Below, piece by piece: positions 42,477 through 52,279 of a DNA stretch of 64,000 nt (positions are counted from its first letter, which is position 1; each line of letters starts with the position of its first letter). The notes below the pieces were generated by a model that worked only from the letters and a program-made list of their open reading frames with translations, ran no database searches and was not told the DNA's origin. The translations under genes and the position numbers were made by a program. Origin of the DNA: Streptomyces cyaneofuscatus. Its GTDB lineage: Bacteria; Actinomycetota; Actinomycetes; Streptomycetales; Streptomycetaceae. The stretch spans positions 1 to 64,000 of the forward strand of contig NZ_JOEM01000020.1 of NCBI RefSeq assembly GCF_000718135.1, read 5' to 3'.

Positions 42477-44654
42477 ATGACGACCGAGAGCACCACCATC
42501 CGCTGGGAACAGGACGAGACCGGCGTCGTCACCCTCGTCCTCGACGACCCCAACCAGTCCGCGAACACGATGAACCAGGCCTTCAAGGACTCCATCGCGG
42601 CCATCGCCGACCGCGCCGAGGCCGAGAAGGACTCCATCCGCGGCATCATCTACACCTCCGCCAAGAAGACCTTCTTCGCGGGCGGCGACCTCAAGGACAT
42701 GGTCAAGGTCGGCCCCGGGAACGCCCAGGCCGCGTTCGACACCGGCACCGCGATCAAGCGCTCGCTCCGCCGTATCGAGACCCTCGGCAAGCCCGTCGTC
42801 GCCGCCATCAACGGTGCTGCCCTCGGCGGCGGTTACGAGATCGCGCTCGCCTCCCACCACCGCGTCGCCCTCGACGCCCCCGGCTCCCGCATCGGCCTGC
42901 CCGAGGTCACCCTCGGCCTGCTCCCGGCGGGCGGCGGCGTCACCCGGACCGTACGTCTCATGGGCATCGCGGACGCGCTGCTCAAGGTGCTCCTCCAGGG
43001 CACCCAGTACACGCCGCAGCGCGCCCTGGAGAACGGCCTCGTCCACGAAGTCGCCGCCACCCGCGAGGAGATGATCGAGAAGGCCCGCGCCTTCATCGAC
43101 GCCAACCCCGAGTCCCAGCAGCCCTGGGACGTCAAGGGCTACCGCATCCCCGGCGGCACCCCGTCCAACCCCAAGTTCGCCGCCAACCTCCCCGCCTTCC
43201 CGGCCAACTTGAAGAAGCAGATCGCGGGCGCGCCGATGCCCGCGCCGCGCAACATCCTCGCGGCGGCCGTCGAGGGATCCCAGGTCGACTTCGAGACCGC
43301 CCTGACCATCGAGGCCCGGTACTTCACCGAGCTGGTCACCGGCCAGGTCTCCAAGAACATGATCCAGGCGTTCTTCTTCGACCTCCAGGCCGTCAACTCC
43401 GGTGCCAACCGCCCCAAGGACATCCCCGAGCGCCCGGTCCGCAAGGTCGCCGTGCTCGGCGCCGGGATGATGGGCGCGGGCATCGCCTACTCCTGCGCCA
43501 AGGCCGGCATCGAGGTCGTCCTGAAGGACGTCTCCACGGAGGCCGCCGCCAAGGGCAAGGCGTACAGCGAGAAGCTGCTCGCCAAGGCGCTCTCCCGGGG
43601 CCGTACGACGGAGGCGAAGCGCGACGAGCTGCTGGCCCGGATCACCCCGACCGGCGACGCGGCCGACCTCGCGGGCTGCGACGCGGTGATCGAGGCCGTC
43701 TTCGAGGACACCGCGCTCAAGCACAAGGTGTTCCAGGAGATCCAGGACGTCATCGAGCCCGACGCCCTTCTCTGCTCCAACACCTCCACCCTCCCGATCA
43801 CGGTCCTCGCCGAGGGCGTGTCCCGCCCGGCCGACTTCATCGGCCTGCACTTCTTCTCACCGGTCGACAAGATGCCGCTGGTCGAGATCATCAAGGGCGA
43901 GCGGACCGGCGACGAGGCGCTTGCCCGCGCCTTCGACCTCGTACGGCGCATCAAGAAGACGCCGATCGTCGTCAACGACTCGCGCGGCTTCTTCACCTCG
44001 CGCGTCATCGGCCAGTTCATCAACGAGGGCGTCGCGATGGTCGGCGAGGGCGTCGAGCCCGCCTCGATCGAACAGGCCGCCGCCCAGTCCGGCTATCCGG
44101 CCAAGGTGCTCTCCCTGATGGACGAGCTGACCCTGACCCTGCCCCGCAAGATCCGCAACGAGACCAAGCGGGCGGTCGAGGAGGCCGGCGGCACCTGGCC
44201 CGGCCACCCGTCCGACGAGGTCATCGACCGCATGGTCGACGAGTTCGGCCGACCGGGCCGCAGCGGGGGAGCGGGCTTCTACGACTACGACGAGCAGGGC
44301 AAGCGCACCGGCCTCTGGCCGGGCCTGCGCGAGCACTTCACCACCAAGGCCGACGCGGACGTCCCCTTCGAGGACATGAAGGAGCGGATGCTCTTCTCCG
44401 AGGCCCTGGACAGCGTCCGCTGCCTGGAGGAGAACGTCCTCGTCTCCGTCGCCGACGCCAACATCGGCTCCATCATGGGCATCGGCTTCCCGCCGTGGAC
44501 CGGCGGCGTGCTCCAGTACATCAACGGGTACGAGGGCGGCCTGCCCGGATTCGTCGCCCGCGCCCGGGAGTTGGCCGACCGCTACGGCGACCGGTTCCTG
44601 CCGCCCGCGCTGCTCGTGGAGAAGGCGGAGAAGGGCGAGACCTTCCACGACTGA
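42477..44654 (+). CDS. Bifunctional enoyl-CoA hydratase / 3-hydroxyacyl-CoA dehydrogenase (FadB/FadJ-like)
   Basis: This 725-aa protein has an N-terminal crotonase domain with the oxyanion loop FFAGGDLKD and the glutamates E121 (GGGYEIAL) and E143 ([12 protein letters not shown]). It then has an NAD-binding domain starting [21 protein letters not shown] near residue 323, and a C-terminal dehydrogenase domain with [15 protein letters not shown], where the His is catalytic. With the thiolase upstream it forms the trifunctional core of beta-oxidation. It ends at a strong hairpin. From memory it corresponds to S. coelicolor SCO6732. Confidence 0.95.
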   Translation: MTTESTTIRWEQDETGVVTLVLDDPNQSANTMNQAFKDSIAAIADRAEAEKDSIRGIIYTSAKKTFFAGGDLKDMVKVGPGNAQAAFDTGTAIKRSLRRIETLGKPVVAAINGAALGGGYEIALASHHRVALDAPGSRIGLPEVTLGLLPAGGGVTRTVRLMGIADALLKVLLQGTQYTPQRALENGLVHEVAATREEMIEKARAFIDANPESQQPWDVKGYRIPGGTPSNPKFAANLPAFPANLKKQIAGAPMPAPRNILAAAVEGSQVDFETALTIEARYFTELVTGQVSKNMIQAFFFDLQAVNSGANRPKDIPERPVRKVAVLGAGMMGAGIAYSCAKAGIEVVLKDVSTEAAAKGKAYSEKLLAKALSRGRTTEAKRDELLARITPTGDAADLAGCDAVIEAVFEDTALKHKVFQEIQDVIEPDALLCSNTSTLPITVLAEGVSRPADFIGLHFFSPVDKMPLVEIIKGERTGDEALARAFDLVRRIKKTPIVVNDSRGFFTSRVIGQFINEGVAMVGEGVEPASIEQAAAQSGYPAKVLSLMDELTLTLPRKIRNETKRAVEEAGGTWPGHPSDEVIDRMVDEFGRPGRSGGAGFYDYDEQGKRTGLWPGLREHFTTKADADVPFEDMKERMLFSEALDSVRCLEENVLVSVADANIGSIMGIGFPPWTGGVLQYINGYEGGLPGFVARARELADRYGDRFLPPALLVEKAEKGETFHD

Positions 44655-44663
44655 GCCCGTTCC

Positions 44664-44701
44664 GGGCCGCGTTCACCGTCACTCGGTGGTGAACGCGGCC
44701 C
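44664..44701. terminator. Bidirectional 14-bp hairpin at the end of the fatty-acid operon
   Basis: GGGCCGCGTTCACC (44664-44677) and GGTGAACGCGGCCC (44688-44701) are perfectly complementary with a 10-base loop. The right arm is inside the last codons of the convergent MerR gene. No T-run follows, which is normal for Streptomyces hairpin terminators. Confidence 0.85.
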
Positions 44702-45410
44702 GCAGCTCCTCCTTGAGTGACCGCTGAAAGGCCGTCACCAACGCCTGCACCACGATCGGTTGCATATGGGCCGACAGCGACTTCATCGCCGCCACATGCT
44801 CCGGATCGCCCTCACGCTCCCGGTACGGATTCCACACCTCGTCCCGGAACAGCCGCGTCATCTCCTGCGCGGCGGAGCGCGTGTGCTCCAGCAGCACGGT
44901 CCGCGCCGCCAGGATCGTCTCGTGCGCGATCGGCACGTCCAGCAGCTCCACCCCGAGCCGCAGCAGCCCGAGGTCCACCCGGTACGCCCCGCCGTCCCCC
45001 TCCGGCCGCACCAGCACCCCCATCGCCGCCAGCCGGTCCACATCCGGCTCCGCCAGCGCCCGCCCCGCTCGCTTCTCCAGTTCCGCCCGGGTCAGGTCCT
45101 CCGCCGTGTCCGGCGCCCAGGACGCCACCAGCGCCCGGTGGATCGCCAGATCGTGGGCGCTCAGGTCGGGTGGCAGCTGCTCCAGATAGCGTTCGATGGC
45201 GGCGAGCGTCATGCCCTGGTGCTGGAGCTCCTCGATCAGCGCCAGCCGCGAGAGGTGATCGGCCCCGTACCGCCCGACCCGGCGCGGCCCGATGACCGGG
45301 GGCGGCAGCAGGCCCCGGGTGCTGTAGAACCGCACGGTGCGTACGGTGACCCCGGCACGCGCCGCCAGCTCGTCCACCGTGAGCGTGGGCTCGTCGGTCC
45401 CCGTCGCCAT
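44679..45410 (-). CDS. MerR-family transcriptional regulator
   Basis: This 243-aa regulator has an N-terminal MerR winged helix (LTVDELAARAGVTVRTVRFYSTRGLLPPP, about residues 9-37, and the wing GPRRVGRYGADH). A long helical effector domain (about 90-243) follows without cysteine pairs or a recognisable metal or drug motif. It converges on the beta-oxidation operon, sharing its terminator. It may regulate that operon, though distance and orientation leave this open. GGGAG five bases before the ATG at 45410 supports the start. Confidence 0.92.
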   Translation of the reverse strand: MATGTDEPTLTVDELAARAGVTVRTVRFYSTRGLLPPPVIGPRRVGRYGADHLSRLALIEELQHQGMTLAAIERYLEQLPPDLSAHDLAIHRALVASWAPDTAEDLTRAELEKRAGRALAEPDVDRLAAMGVLVRPEGDGGAYRVDLGLLRLGVELLDVPIAHETILAARTVLLEHTRSAAQEMTRLFRDEVWNPYREREGDPEHVAAMKSLSAHMQPIVVQALVTAFQRSLKEELRAAFTTE

Positions 45411-45540
45411 CTCTGCTCCCCGCAGTCGTACCCTCGTACCGGACAGTGCCGCTGTCTCACCACTTCTGCCAAAGTCTCCGGCACCACGGCCCCGCCGTCC
45501 ACCCCGGCCCGTTGTCAGTGCCGGGCCGTACGGTGAAGCC

Positions 45541-46017
45541 ATGTCGGGGATCACGTACGTACGGGGGGACGCCACCGCGCCGCAGGGCAAGGGCGTCAAG
45601 GTGATAGCGCACGTCTGCAACGACCTGGGCGGCTGGGGCAAGGGGTTCGTCGTCGCCCTCTCCCGCCGCTGGCCCGAGCCGGAGGCCGCCTACCGCCGCT
45701 GGCACCGGGAGCGCGCGGGCAATGACTTCGCCCTGGGCGCGGTCCAGTTCGTCCAGGTCGGCCCGTATCTCTGGGTGGCCAACATGGTCGGCCAGCGGGG
45801 GATGCGCACCGGCAGCAAGGGCGTGCCCGTGCGGTACGAGGCCATCGAGACGGCCCTCGGCGCGGTGGCCGCCCGGGCGGGCGAGCTCGGCGCCTCGGTC
45901 CACATGCCACGCATAGGCTGCGGCCTCGCGGGCGGCACGTGGTCACGCGTCGAGCCGATCATCGAGGGGCGCCTGATCGAGGAAGGCGTGCCCGTGACCG
46001 TGTACGACCACGACTGA
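45541..46017 (+). CDS. Macro-domain protein (ADP-ribose binding/hydrolysis)
   Basis: This 158-aa protein is a single macro domain, beginning ITYVRGDATAPQGKGVKVIAHVCNDLGGWGKGFV and ending with MPRIGCGLAGGTW. The ligand-binding loops (VCNDLGGWGKG and GCGLAGG) are intact. It resembles SCO6735 of S. coelicolor (recalled), a macro-domain hydrolase reported to remove ADP-ribose and to influence antibiotic production. No ADP-ribosyltransferase is encoded next to it, which argues against a local toxin-antitoxin pair. Confidence 0.93.
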   Translation: MSGITYVRGDATAPQGKGVKVIAHVCNDLGGWGKGFVVALSRRWPEPEAAYRRWHRERAGNDFALGAVQFVQVGPYLWVANMVGQRGMRTGSKGVPVRYEAIETALGAVAARAGELGASVHMPRIGCGLAGGTWSRVEPIIEGRLIEEGVPVTVYDHD

Positions 46018-46171
46018 CCGGGACACCGGCAGCGTACGAGCACGACCGACCGGACCTCGCTTGCCCCGGACCTCGCGGACCCCGCCCCCACGCTCCGCCC
46101 GCCCGCGAGGGATCATGGAGGGAAGGGACGGGCAGCGCACCGCAGGCCCGCAAGGAGTGCGGGAGCACCGG

Positions 46172-47047
46172 ATGAGCAGCGCGAACGGCGTCGAGGAGCC
46201 CCTGCCGCCCCCGCCCGGCGGGGTCCTGTGGAGCCTCTCCGGTGACATCCGGGCCCTGCTGATGCTGCCCGCCGCCCTCACCCTCCAGGTCGCCCACCCC
46301 GCCGTCGGCGCGGGCGTCGACGAGCACTCCGTCTTCCGCACCGACCCCTGGGGGCGCGGCGAACGCTCCCTGCGCTCGCTCCAGCTCTGGGTGTACGGCG
46401 GAGAGCGGGCCGCCGAGGAGGGCCGCAGGCTGCGCCGGCTCCACCGCACCATCCAGGGCACGGACACCCGGGGCCGGGCATACCACGCACTGACGCCCGC
46501 CAACTACGCCTGGGTGCACGCCACCGGCTTCCCCGTCTACCGGCACGCGGCGCGCTACCTGATCCGGCCGATGACCCCCGCGCAGGAACGCGCCCTGTAC
46601 GCGGAGTGGCTCCAGGTCGGCCGTATCCTCGGCATCCACGACCGGGACATGCCCCGGACGATCGAGGAGTTCTGGCCGTACTGGGAGAAGATGCTCGCCG
46701 GGGAGATCGAGGCGACGACCGTGGTGCGCGAACTGGTCGACGTGGACCAGCCCGTACCGCCGCCGGACCGTGGCCCGTGGCCGGTGCGGACGGTTCTGCG
46801 GGCCCTGTGGCCGGTGCTCCTGCCGCCGCTGGCGCGCGGTCGGCGGTTCGTCACCATCGGGCTCATGCCGCCGGACGCCCGCGCGGCGATCGGGCTGCCG
46901 TGGACGGCGGCCCAGGAGAAGCGGCTGCGGAGGCTCTGCGCGGTGCTGCGGGTCGTCGTCCCCGCCCTCCCGGAGCGGCTGCGGTATCTGCCGATGGCCC
47001 GGGCGGCCCGCGCCGCGCACGCCACCGGGGGCCGCCGGAACGGCTGA
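46172..47047 (+). CDS. MpaB-family oxygenase (DUF2236)
   Basis: This 291-aa protein matches the MpaB/DUF2236 family: GDIRALLMLPAALTLQVAHPAVGAGV near the N-terminus, a long RTDPWGRGERSLRS segment and WVHATGFPVYRHA around residue 113. The last motif contains the conserved His proposed to bind haem in latex-clearing and related oxygenases. No signal peptide is seen. GGGAG six bases before the ATG at 46172 supports the start. The substrate is unknown. Confidence 0.9.
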   Translation: MSSANGVEEPLPPPPGGVLWSLSGDIRALLMLPAALTLQVAHPAVGAGVDEHSVFRTDPWGRGERSLRSLQLWVYGGERAAEEGRRLRRLHRTIQGTDTRGRAYHALTPANYAWVHATGFPVYRHAARYLIRPMTPAQERALYAEWLQVGRILGIHDRDMPRTIEEFWPYWEKMLAGEIEATTVVRELVDVDQPVPPPDRGPWPVRTVLRALWPVLLPPLARGRRFVTIGLMPPDARAAIGLPWTAAQEKRLRRLCAVLRVVVPALPERLRYLPMARAARAAHATGGRRNG

Positions 47048-47090
47048 ACCTCACCGCTCCGAGGGCCCCCGATGGAGCACGTACAGCGAA

Positions 47091-48662
47091 TCAGCGGTGG
47101 TCGTGATCGCTGTGACCGCCGTGGCTGCTGTGACCGCCTTGACCGCCGTGATCCCCGTGGTCATGGATCGTGTTCGTCGCCGCGATCTTCTTCCAGGACG
47201 CCGGCCGCTCCGGCCGGACCGCCGCCCGGGACGACGCCCCGCCCTTGGCGATGCCCGCCGAGGCCGCCGCCGGCAGAGCGGGCCGCTTCGGCTGGTACAG
47301 CCAGGTGTCGAAGAGCGTCGCCAGCGGCTTGCCCGAGACCCGCTCCGCGTACCGCAGGAAGTCACCCACGGTCGCGTTGGAGTGCGCCTTCTCGGTCGGC
47401 CACCCCTTCAGCAGGGCGAAGAAGGTCTCGTCACCGACCCTGTTGCGCAGCGCCTGGAGCGCCAGCGCGCCCCGGTCGTAGACGGCGATGTCGAACTGCT
47501 TGTCCGGACCCGGGTCGCCCGGCTTCACCTTCCAGAACGGGTCGTCCGCCGGGTGCTGGGCGTAGACGTAGTCGGCCAGCTGCTGCGCGGTGCCCTCGCC
47601 CTCCTTCTCCGACCAGAGCCACTGGCTGTAGCGGGCGAAGCCCTCGTTGATCCAGATGTCCTTCCAGCCGTCGACCGACACGCTGTTGCCGTACCACTGG
47701 TGCGCGATCTCGTGGACGACGACCGAGACGTTGGCGCCGTTCGCGAACTGCCGCGGGCTGTAGAAGGGCCGCGTCTGGGTCTCCAGGGCGAAGCCGCTCG
47801 TCACGTTGGGCACATAGCCGCCGAGCGCGTTGAACGGGTACGGCCCGAAGACCTCGGTCAGCCACTCGGCGACCTCGGTGGTCCGCTCGATGCTGGCCCG
47901 GGCGGCACCCGCGTGGGGACCGAGGTCCTTGCTGTAGGCGTTCAGCACCGGCAGACCGTCGGCGGTCTTGTCGGTCGTGATGTCGAACTTGCCGACCGCG
48001 AGCGTCGAGAGGTACGTGGCCTGCGGCTTGTCGGAGCGCCAGTTGAAGCGGGTCCAGCCGAGCTTGGAGCTCTGCGAGACGAGCACCCCGTTGCTGATCG
48101 CCTGCGTGCCGTCCGGCACGGAGACCGAGATGTCGTACGTAGCCTTGTCGAGCGGATGGTCGTTGCTCGGGTACCACCAGACCGCCGACTCCGGCTCCTG
48201 CGCGGCGATGCCGCCGTCCGGGGTCCGGGCCCAGGCGGTCCAGCCGCCGATCTTCAGCTCGGAGGGCTTCCCGGCGTACCGGACGACCACCGAGACGTCC
48301 TTGCCCTTGGCCAGGGGACCCGTCGGGGTGATCTCCAGCTCCTGGGTGCCGGTCTTGGCGAAGGAGGCCTTCTTGCCGTTGACCCGCACCTCGGAGACGG
48401 CGAGCCCGAAGTCGAGGTTGAAGCGGGTCAGGTCCTGCGTGGTGGTGGCGAGGATCGTCGCCGTGCCCTCCAGCAGGTCGGTCGCCGGCTGGTACGTCAG
48501 CCGGAGGTCGTAGTGGGAGACGTCGTAGCCGCCGTTTCCGCTGGCCGGGTAGTAGGGGTCGCCGATACCCGGGGCGCCCACGGTGCCGGTGGAGGCCGAT
48601 GCCGGGATCGCCAGCAGAAGGGTGGCCGCCAGAGCGCTGGGGACGATGAATCTGCGGTGCAC
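47091..48662 (-). CDS. Secreted M1-family zinc aminopeptidase with His-rich C-terminal tail
   Basis: This 523-aa metallopeptidase has a signal peptide (cleavage near ASA-ST, residue 24). It carries the zinc motif HEIAHQW (H317, E318, H321) with the third ligand E340 in WINEGFA. The upstream exopeptidase loop reads GFALETQTRPFY, with E294 in the GAMEN-like position. After the catalytic domain a linker leads to a 24-residue tail that is one-third histidine (HDHGDHGG, HSSHGGHSDHDHR), probably metal binding. GGAG five bases before the GTG at 48662 fixes the start. It should trim N-terminal residues from extracellular peptides. Confidence 0.94.
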   Translation of the reverse strand: MHRRFIVPSALAATLLLAIPASASTGTVGAPGIGDPYYPASGNGGYDVSHYDLRLTYQPATDLLEGTATILATTTQDLTRFNLDFGLAVSEVRVNGKKASFAKTGTQELEITPTGPLAKGKDVSVVVRYAGKPSELKIGGWTAWARTPDGGIAAQEPESAVWWYPSNDHPLDKATYDISVSVPDGTQAISNGVLVSQSSKLGWTRFNWRSDKPQATYLSTLAVGKFDITTDKTADGLPVLNAYSKDLGPHAGAARASIERTTEVAEWLTEVFGPYPFNALGGYVPNVTSGFALETQTRPFYSPRQFANGANVSVVVHEIAHQWYGNSVSVDGWKDIWINEGFARYSQWLWSEKEGEGTAQQLADYVYAQHPADDPFWKVKPGDPGPDKQFDIAVYDRGALALQALRNRVGDETFFALLKGWPTEKAHSNATVGDFLRYAERVSGKPLATLFDTWLYQPKRPALPAAASAGIAKGGASSRAAVRPERPASWKKIAATNTIHDHGDHGGQGGHSSHGGHSDHDHR

Positions 48663-49019
48663 GCATACTCCAAGTCGTCGGGATCGTGGACCGGACGACG
48701 GGTGTGGCCGGCCGGTCGTGGAACCGGGCGGGGGGTGGTTCCGACCGGTCAGGAAAAAGGCTAAGCAGCCCACCGGGCAGGACGGTCGAATCAGGGCATC
48801 CCTGTCACACGATCGCCATGCCCTCGTCACGACCCGCAGTGATCGCCCCCTGTTGCACAGGAGTTCACCCGGGTAACGTCCGCGGCACCGGCCGACCGGG
48901 AGGGCGCGCGGTGCCCGCCGCGCGCGTCTCGTTCGCACCCTGCGCGCCCCGCTCGCACCTGCGCGTACTCGCGCGCCCCCCCGCCGGTACTCCGCTCGTC
49001 CTCCGGGAGGCAGCCGCTG
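48663..49019. other. 357-bp divergent intergenic region without a supported gene
   Basis: This gap separates the M1 aminopeptidase (minus) and the M14 carboxypeptidase (plus). Open frames here lack the codon bias of the neighbours. The segment 48760-48890 is less GC-rich and contains TTGCAC and TAACGT boxes 15 bases apart, which is too short a spacing for a convincing promoter. GGGAGG before 49020 is the ribosome site of the carboxypeptidase. Confidence 0.5.
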
Positions 49020-50408
49020 ATGACCCCTCGCATCACCCGCGCGCTCCGCATGCTCAGCCCGCACCCATGGCTCGGACCGGTCGCGCACCCCGGCCGCCCG
49101 CCGTCCGCCGCGCGGCGCCGGGGCCCGGCGGTCCGGCACCGGAGTGCGGTGGTGGCGGCGGTCCTGGGCGCACTGGCCGTCCCGTTCGCCATCGCACCCG
49201 CCGAGGCCGCGCCGCACCCGCCGCGCACCGGGTTCGAGACGAGCGACGGGGCGCGCTGGACCGGGGCGGGCGAGGAACAGGCCTTCCTGGGGGCGGTCGA
49301 CCGGGCGAGCGACCGGGCCGCCGTCGACCGGATCGGGACCACGGAGCAGGGCCGCCCCCTCCAGCTCGTACGCATCGGGGAGCGGCGCCCCGCCGCCACC
49401 ACGGTCCTGCTGATCTGCAGTCAGCACGGCGACGAGCCCGCCGGACGCGAGGCCTGTCTGACCACCCTGCGCGACCTTGCCTTCGCCCAGGACCGTGCCA
49501 CTCGCGCCTTCCTCTCCCGTACGACGGTCCTGGTGCTGCCCACGGCCAACCCGGACGGGCGCGCCGCCGACACCCGGGGCAACGCCGACGGCGTCGACAT
49601 CAACCGGGACCACATCGCCCTGGAGACCGCGGAGGGCCGGGCGTTCGCGGCCGTCGTCCGCGACGAACGGCCGGATGTCATCTACGACTTGCACGAGTAC
49701 GGCGCCACACCCCCGTACTACGACAAGGACCTCTTCGTCCTGTGGCCCCGCAACCTGAACGTCGCACGCGGCGTCCACGACGTCTCGCGGACCCTCTCCG
49801 AGCAGTACGTCCGGCCCGCCGCGACCGGCGCCGGCTACAGCAACGGCCACTACGGCATCTGGACCGACCCGGTCACCGGCGACCCCATCAGGCAGACGGC
49901 CGGTGACGGCCAGGAACGCATCCTGCGCAACGCCTCCGGCCTCAAGCACGCGGTCGGTCTCCTCATCGAGTCACGTATCGACGCCCTGAGCGAGGCCGAG
50001 AAGGACGACCCGGCCCTCAACCACCGGCGCAGGGTCGACTCGCAGCGGACGGCCCTCGGCGGTCTCTTCGCCTTCACCGAGGAGCAGCGCGCCCGCATCC
50101 GGGCGGCCACCGGGCTCTCCCGTGTGAGCGGGTACGCCGACCGCGGCCCCGTATATCTCGGCGGCGCCGACAACGATCCCGCCGAGCCCGGCGAGATCCT
50201 CGCCGACCCGCCGTGCGGCTACCGGCTGACGGCGGCCCAGTACGCCGGTGTGAAGGACGAGCTGGCCCTGCACGGCGTCCGCTCCCACCGCGACGGCGAT
50301 GGCGTGTTTGTGCCCCTACGCCAGTCGGGCAGGAACCTGATTCCGCTGCTCCTCGACCAACGGGCGACATATTCCCTCACATCTGGTCAAGCTGATACGG
50401 CTTGTTGA
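49020..50408 (+). CDS. Secreted M14-family zinc carboxypeptidase
   Basis: This 462-aa protein has an unusually long basic N-terminus (1-42), then a hydrophobic signal segment (43-64, ending AEAA). The M14 zinc ligands are H136-x2-E139 ([11 protein letters not shown]) and H225 (DLHEYG), and NRD (195-197) gives the substrate-carboxylate Asn/Arg pair. The domain continues to about residue 345, followed by a C-terminal accessory part. It is divergent from the M1 aminopeptidase, so the pair could digest extracellular peptides from both ends. An alternative ATG at 49050 would shorten the N-terminus. Confidence 0.9.
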   Translation: MTPRITRALRMLSPHPWLGPVAHPGRPPSAARRRGPAVRHRSAVVAAVLGALAVPFAIAPAEAAPHPPRTGFETSDGARWTGAGEEQAFLGAVDRASDRAAVDRIGTTEQGRPLQLVRIGERRPAATTVLLICSQHGDEPAGREACLTTLRDLAFAQDRATRAFLSRTTVLVLPTANPDGRAADTRGNADGVDINRDHIALETAEGRAFAAVVRDERPDVIYDLHEYGATPPYYDKDLFVLWPRNLNVARGVHDVSRTLSEQYVRPAATGAGYSNGHYGIWTDPVTGDPIRQTAGDGQERILRNASGLKHAVGLLIESRIDALSEAEKDDPALNHRRRVDSQRTALGGLFAFTEEQRARIRAATGLSRVSGYADRGPVYLGGADNDPAEPGEILADPPCGYRLTAAQYAGVKDELALHGVRSHRDGDGVFVPLRQSGRNLIPLLLDQRATYSLTSGQADTAC

Positions 50409-50481
50409 TCCTTCGAGATCGTGGGTGGGTGTGGTACTGCCTACGAAGAGCGATTTTCAGACTCGGTGAAAGGTGCCATTT

Positions 50482-52227
50482 GTGTCCCAGGACGATCAGT
50501 CAGCTGGGGGCCGGGAGGAATTGTCGGTCACGGCTGACCTTCCCCCCGAACCCCTCAGCACCCGGGCCCCGACCACCGACCGGGTGGTCTTCGGCGTCAC
50601 AGCGGTCCTCACCCTCGCCTTCGTCATCTGGGGCGCGACCGCCACCTCATCGCTGGAGACGGCGTCCGGCAAGCTCCTCACCGGGCTGATCCACAACGGT
50701 GGCTGGGCCTTCATGCTCGCCGCCTCCGGGTTCGTCATCTTCGCCCTCTGGCTGGCCATCAGCCGCTACGGGAAGATCTGCCTGGGCCAGGAGGGCGAGG
50801 GGCCGGAGTTCCGGACCATCTCCTGGATCGCGATGATGTTCAGCGCCGGCATGGGCATCGGCCTGATGTTCTGGGGTGTCAGTGAACCCCTGGCTCACTT
50901 CCGTACCCCGCCGCCCGGCACCGACCCCGCGGACTCGGCCGACGCCATGCAGACGGCGATGGCCACCACCCTCTTCCACTGGACGCTGCACCCCTGGGCC
51001 ATCTACGCGGTGGTCGGACTCGCCATCGCGTACAGCGCCTACCGGATGCGCAGGCGGCAGACGATCAGCGCGGTCTTCGAGCCGCTGATCGGCAAGCGCC
51101 ACGCGTACGGCGGATTCGGCCGCTTCATCGACATCCTCGCCATCTTCGCGACGCTCTTCGGTTCGGCTGCCTCGCTGGGCCTCGGCGCGCTCCAGATCGG
51201 CAGCGGGATCCAGGAGCTGGACTGGCTGGAGAAGGCCGGCACCGGACTCCTCGTCACCGTCATCGCCGTGCTGACCGTCTGCTTCGTCGCCTCCGCGGTC
51301 TCCGGCGTGGAGAAGGGCATCCAGTGGCTCTCCAACATCAACATGGTGCTGGCGCTGCTCCTGGTCCTGTTCGTCTTCGTCGCCGGCCCCACGATCTTCG
51401 TGCTCGACCTGATCCCCACCTCGCTGGGCGCCTACCTCAGCGACCTCGGACAGCTCGTCGGCCGCACCGAGGCGACCGGCGGCGGTGAGGTGGCCGACTG
51501 GCTCGGCAGCTGGACGGTCTTCTACTGGGCCTGGTGGATCTCCTGGACGCCCTTCGTCGGCATGTTCATCGCCCGGATCAGCCGCGGCCGCACGATCCGC
51601 CAGTTCGTCGGCGGCGTCATCCTGGTGCCCAGCACGGTCAGCCTGATCTGGTTCGCCGTCTTCGGCGGTTCGGCCATGAAGCTGGACGAGGCGGGCAAGC
51701 TCACCGGTGCGGACACGCCCGAGGCGCAGCTCTTCGGCGTCCTCCAGGAGTTCCCGATCGCCACCGTGACGAGCATCCTGGTGATGATCCTCGTCGGCAT
51801 CTTCTTCGTCTCCGGCGCCGACGCCGCCTCGATCGTCATGGGCACGCTCTCGCAGAGGGGCGTCCTGGAGCCCAGCAAGTGGGTCGTCATCTTCTGGGGT
51901 GTCGTGACCGGGGCCGTGGCCGCGATCATGCTGCTCATCGGTGACGGCAAGGAGAACGCGCTGGAGGGGCTCCAGAACCTCACGATCCTGGTCGCCGCCC
52001 CCTTCGTCGTCGTCATGATCGGTATGTGCGTGGCCCTGATGCGGGACCTGCGCAAGGACCCGCAGATCGTCCGCCAGGAGTTCGGCGTGGAGGCCGTCGA
52101 GTCCGCGGTGATCGAGGGGCACGCCAAGTACGACGGCGACTTCGAGATCCGTATCGGCCCCGGCACGACGGTCACCACGGACGAGCGCCACAAGGAGGTT
52201 CCGACCGAGAAGGGCCCCCAGGACTGA
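50482..52227 (+). CDS. BCCT-family transporter (glycine betaine/choline/carnitine type)
   Basis: This 581-aa protein has 12 predicted TM segments and the BCCT signatures GMGIGLMFWGVSEPLAHF, TLFHWTLHPWAIYA and WWISWTPFVGMFIARISRGRT, including the conserved tryptophans that form the ammonium-binding cage. A short acidic C-terminal tail of about 65 residues (ending near KGPQD) may sense osmotic stress. The second of two GTG codons (50482) is chosen because GAAAGG lies eight bases upstream. It imports quaternary ammonium osmoprotectants by Na+ or H+ coupling. Confidence 0.94.
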   Translation: MSQDDQSAGGREELSVTADLPPEPLSTRAPTTDRVVFGVTAVLTLAFVIWGATATSSLETASGKLLTGLIHNGGWAFMLAASGFVIFALWLAISRYGKICLGQEGEGPEFRTISWIAMMFSAGMGIGLMFWGVSEPLAHFRTPPPGTDPADSADAMQTAMATTLFHWTLHPWAIYAVVGLAIAYSAYRMRRRQTISAVFEPLIGKRHAYGGFGRFIDILAIFATLFGSAASLGLGALQIGSGIQELDWLEKAGTGLLVTVIAVLTVCFVASAVSGVEKGIQWLSNINMVLALLLVLFVFVAGPTIFVLDLIPTSLGAYLSDLGQLVGRTEATGGGEVADWLGSWTVFYWAWWISWTPFVGMFIARISRGRTIRQFVGGVILVPSTVSLIWFAVFGGSAMKLDEAGKLTGADTPEAQLFGVLQEFPIATVTSILVMILVGIFFVSGADAASIVMGTLSQRGVLEPSKWVVIFWGVVTGAVAAIMLLIGDGKENALEGLQNLTILVAAPFVVVMIGMCVALMRDLRKDPQIVRQEFGVEAVESAVIEGHAKYDGDFEIRIGPGTTVTTDERHKEVPTEKGPQD

Positions 52228-52279
52228 TCCCGGGATCCAGGGATCCAGGGAGACCATCTCGTACGTGTACGGCGGCGGC

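Noticed and set aside
45541..46017. Macro-domain antitoxin of a DarTG-type system
   Set aside because: There is no DarT-like ADP-ribosyltransferase next to it; the neighbours are a MerR gene and an MpaB-type gene.
47091..49949. Single 952-aa minus-strand protein reading into the aminopeptidase
   Set aside because: The signal peptide and Shine-Dalgarno place the start at 48662; the upstream 430 codons lack coding bias and overlap the M14 gene.
52228..52260. GGGATCCA tandem repeat after the BCCT gene
   Set aside because: Only two and a half 8-bp units, with no further structure; probably chance slippage.
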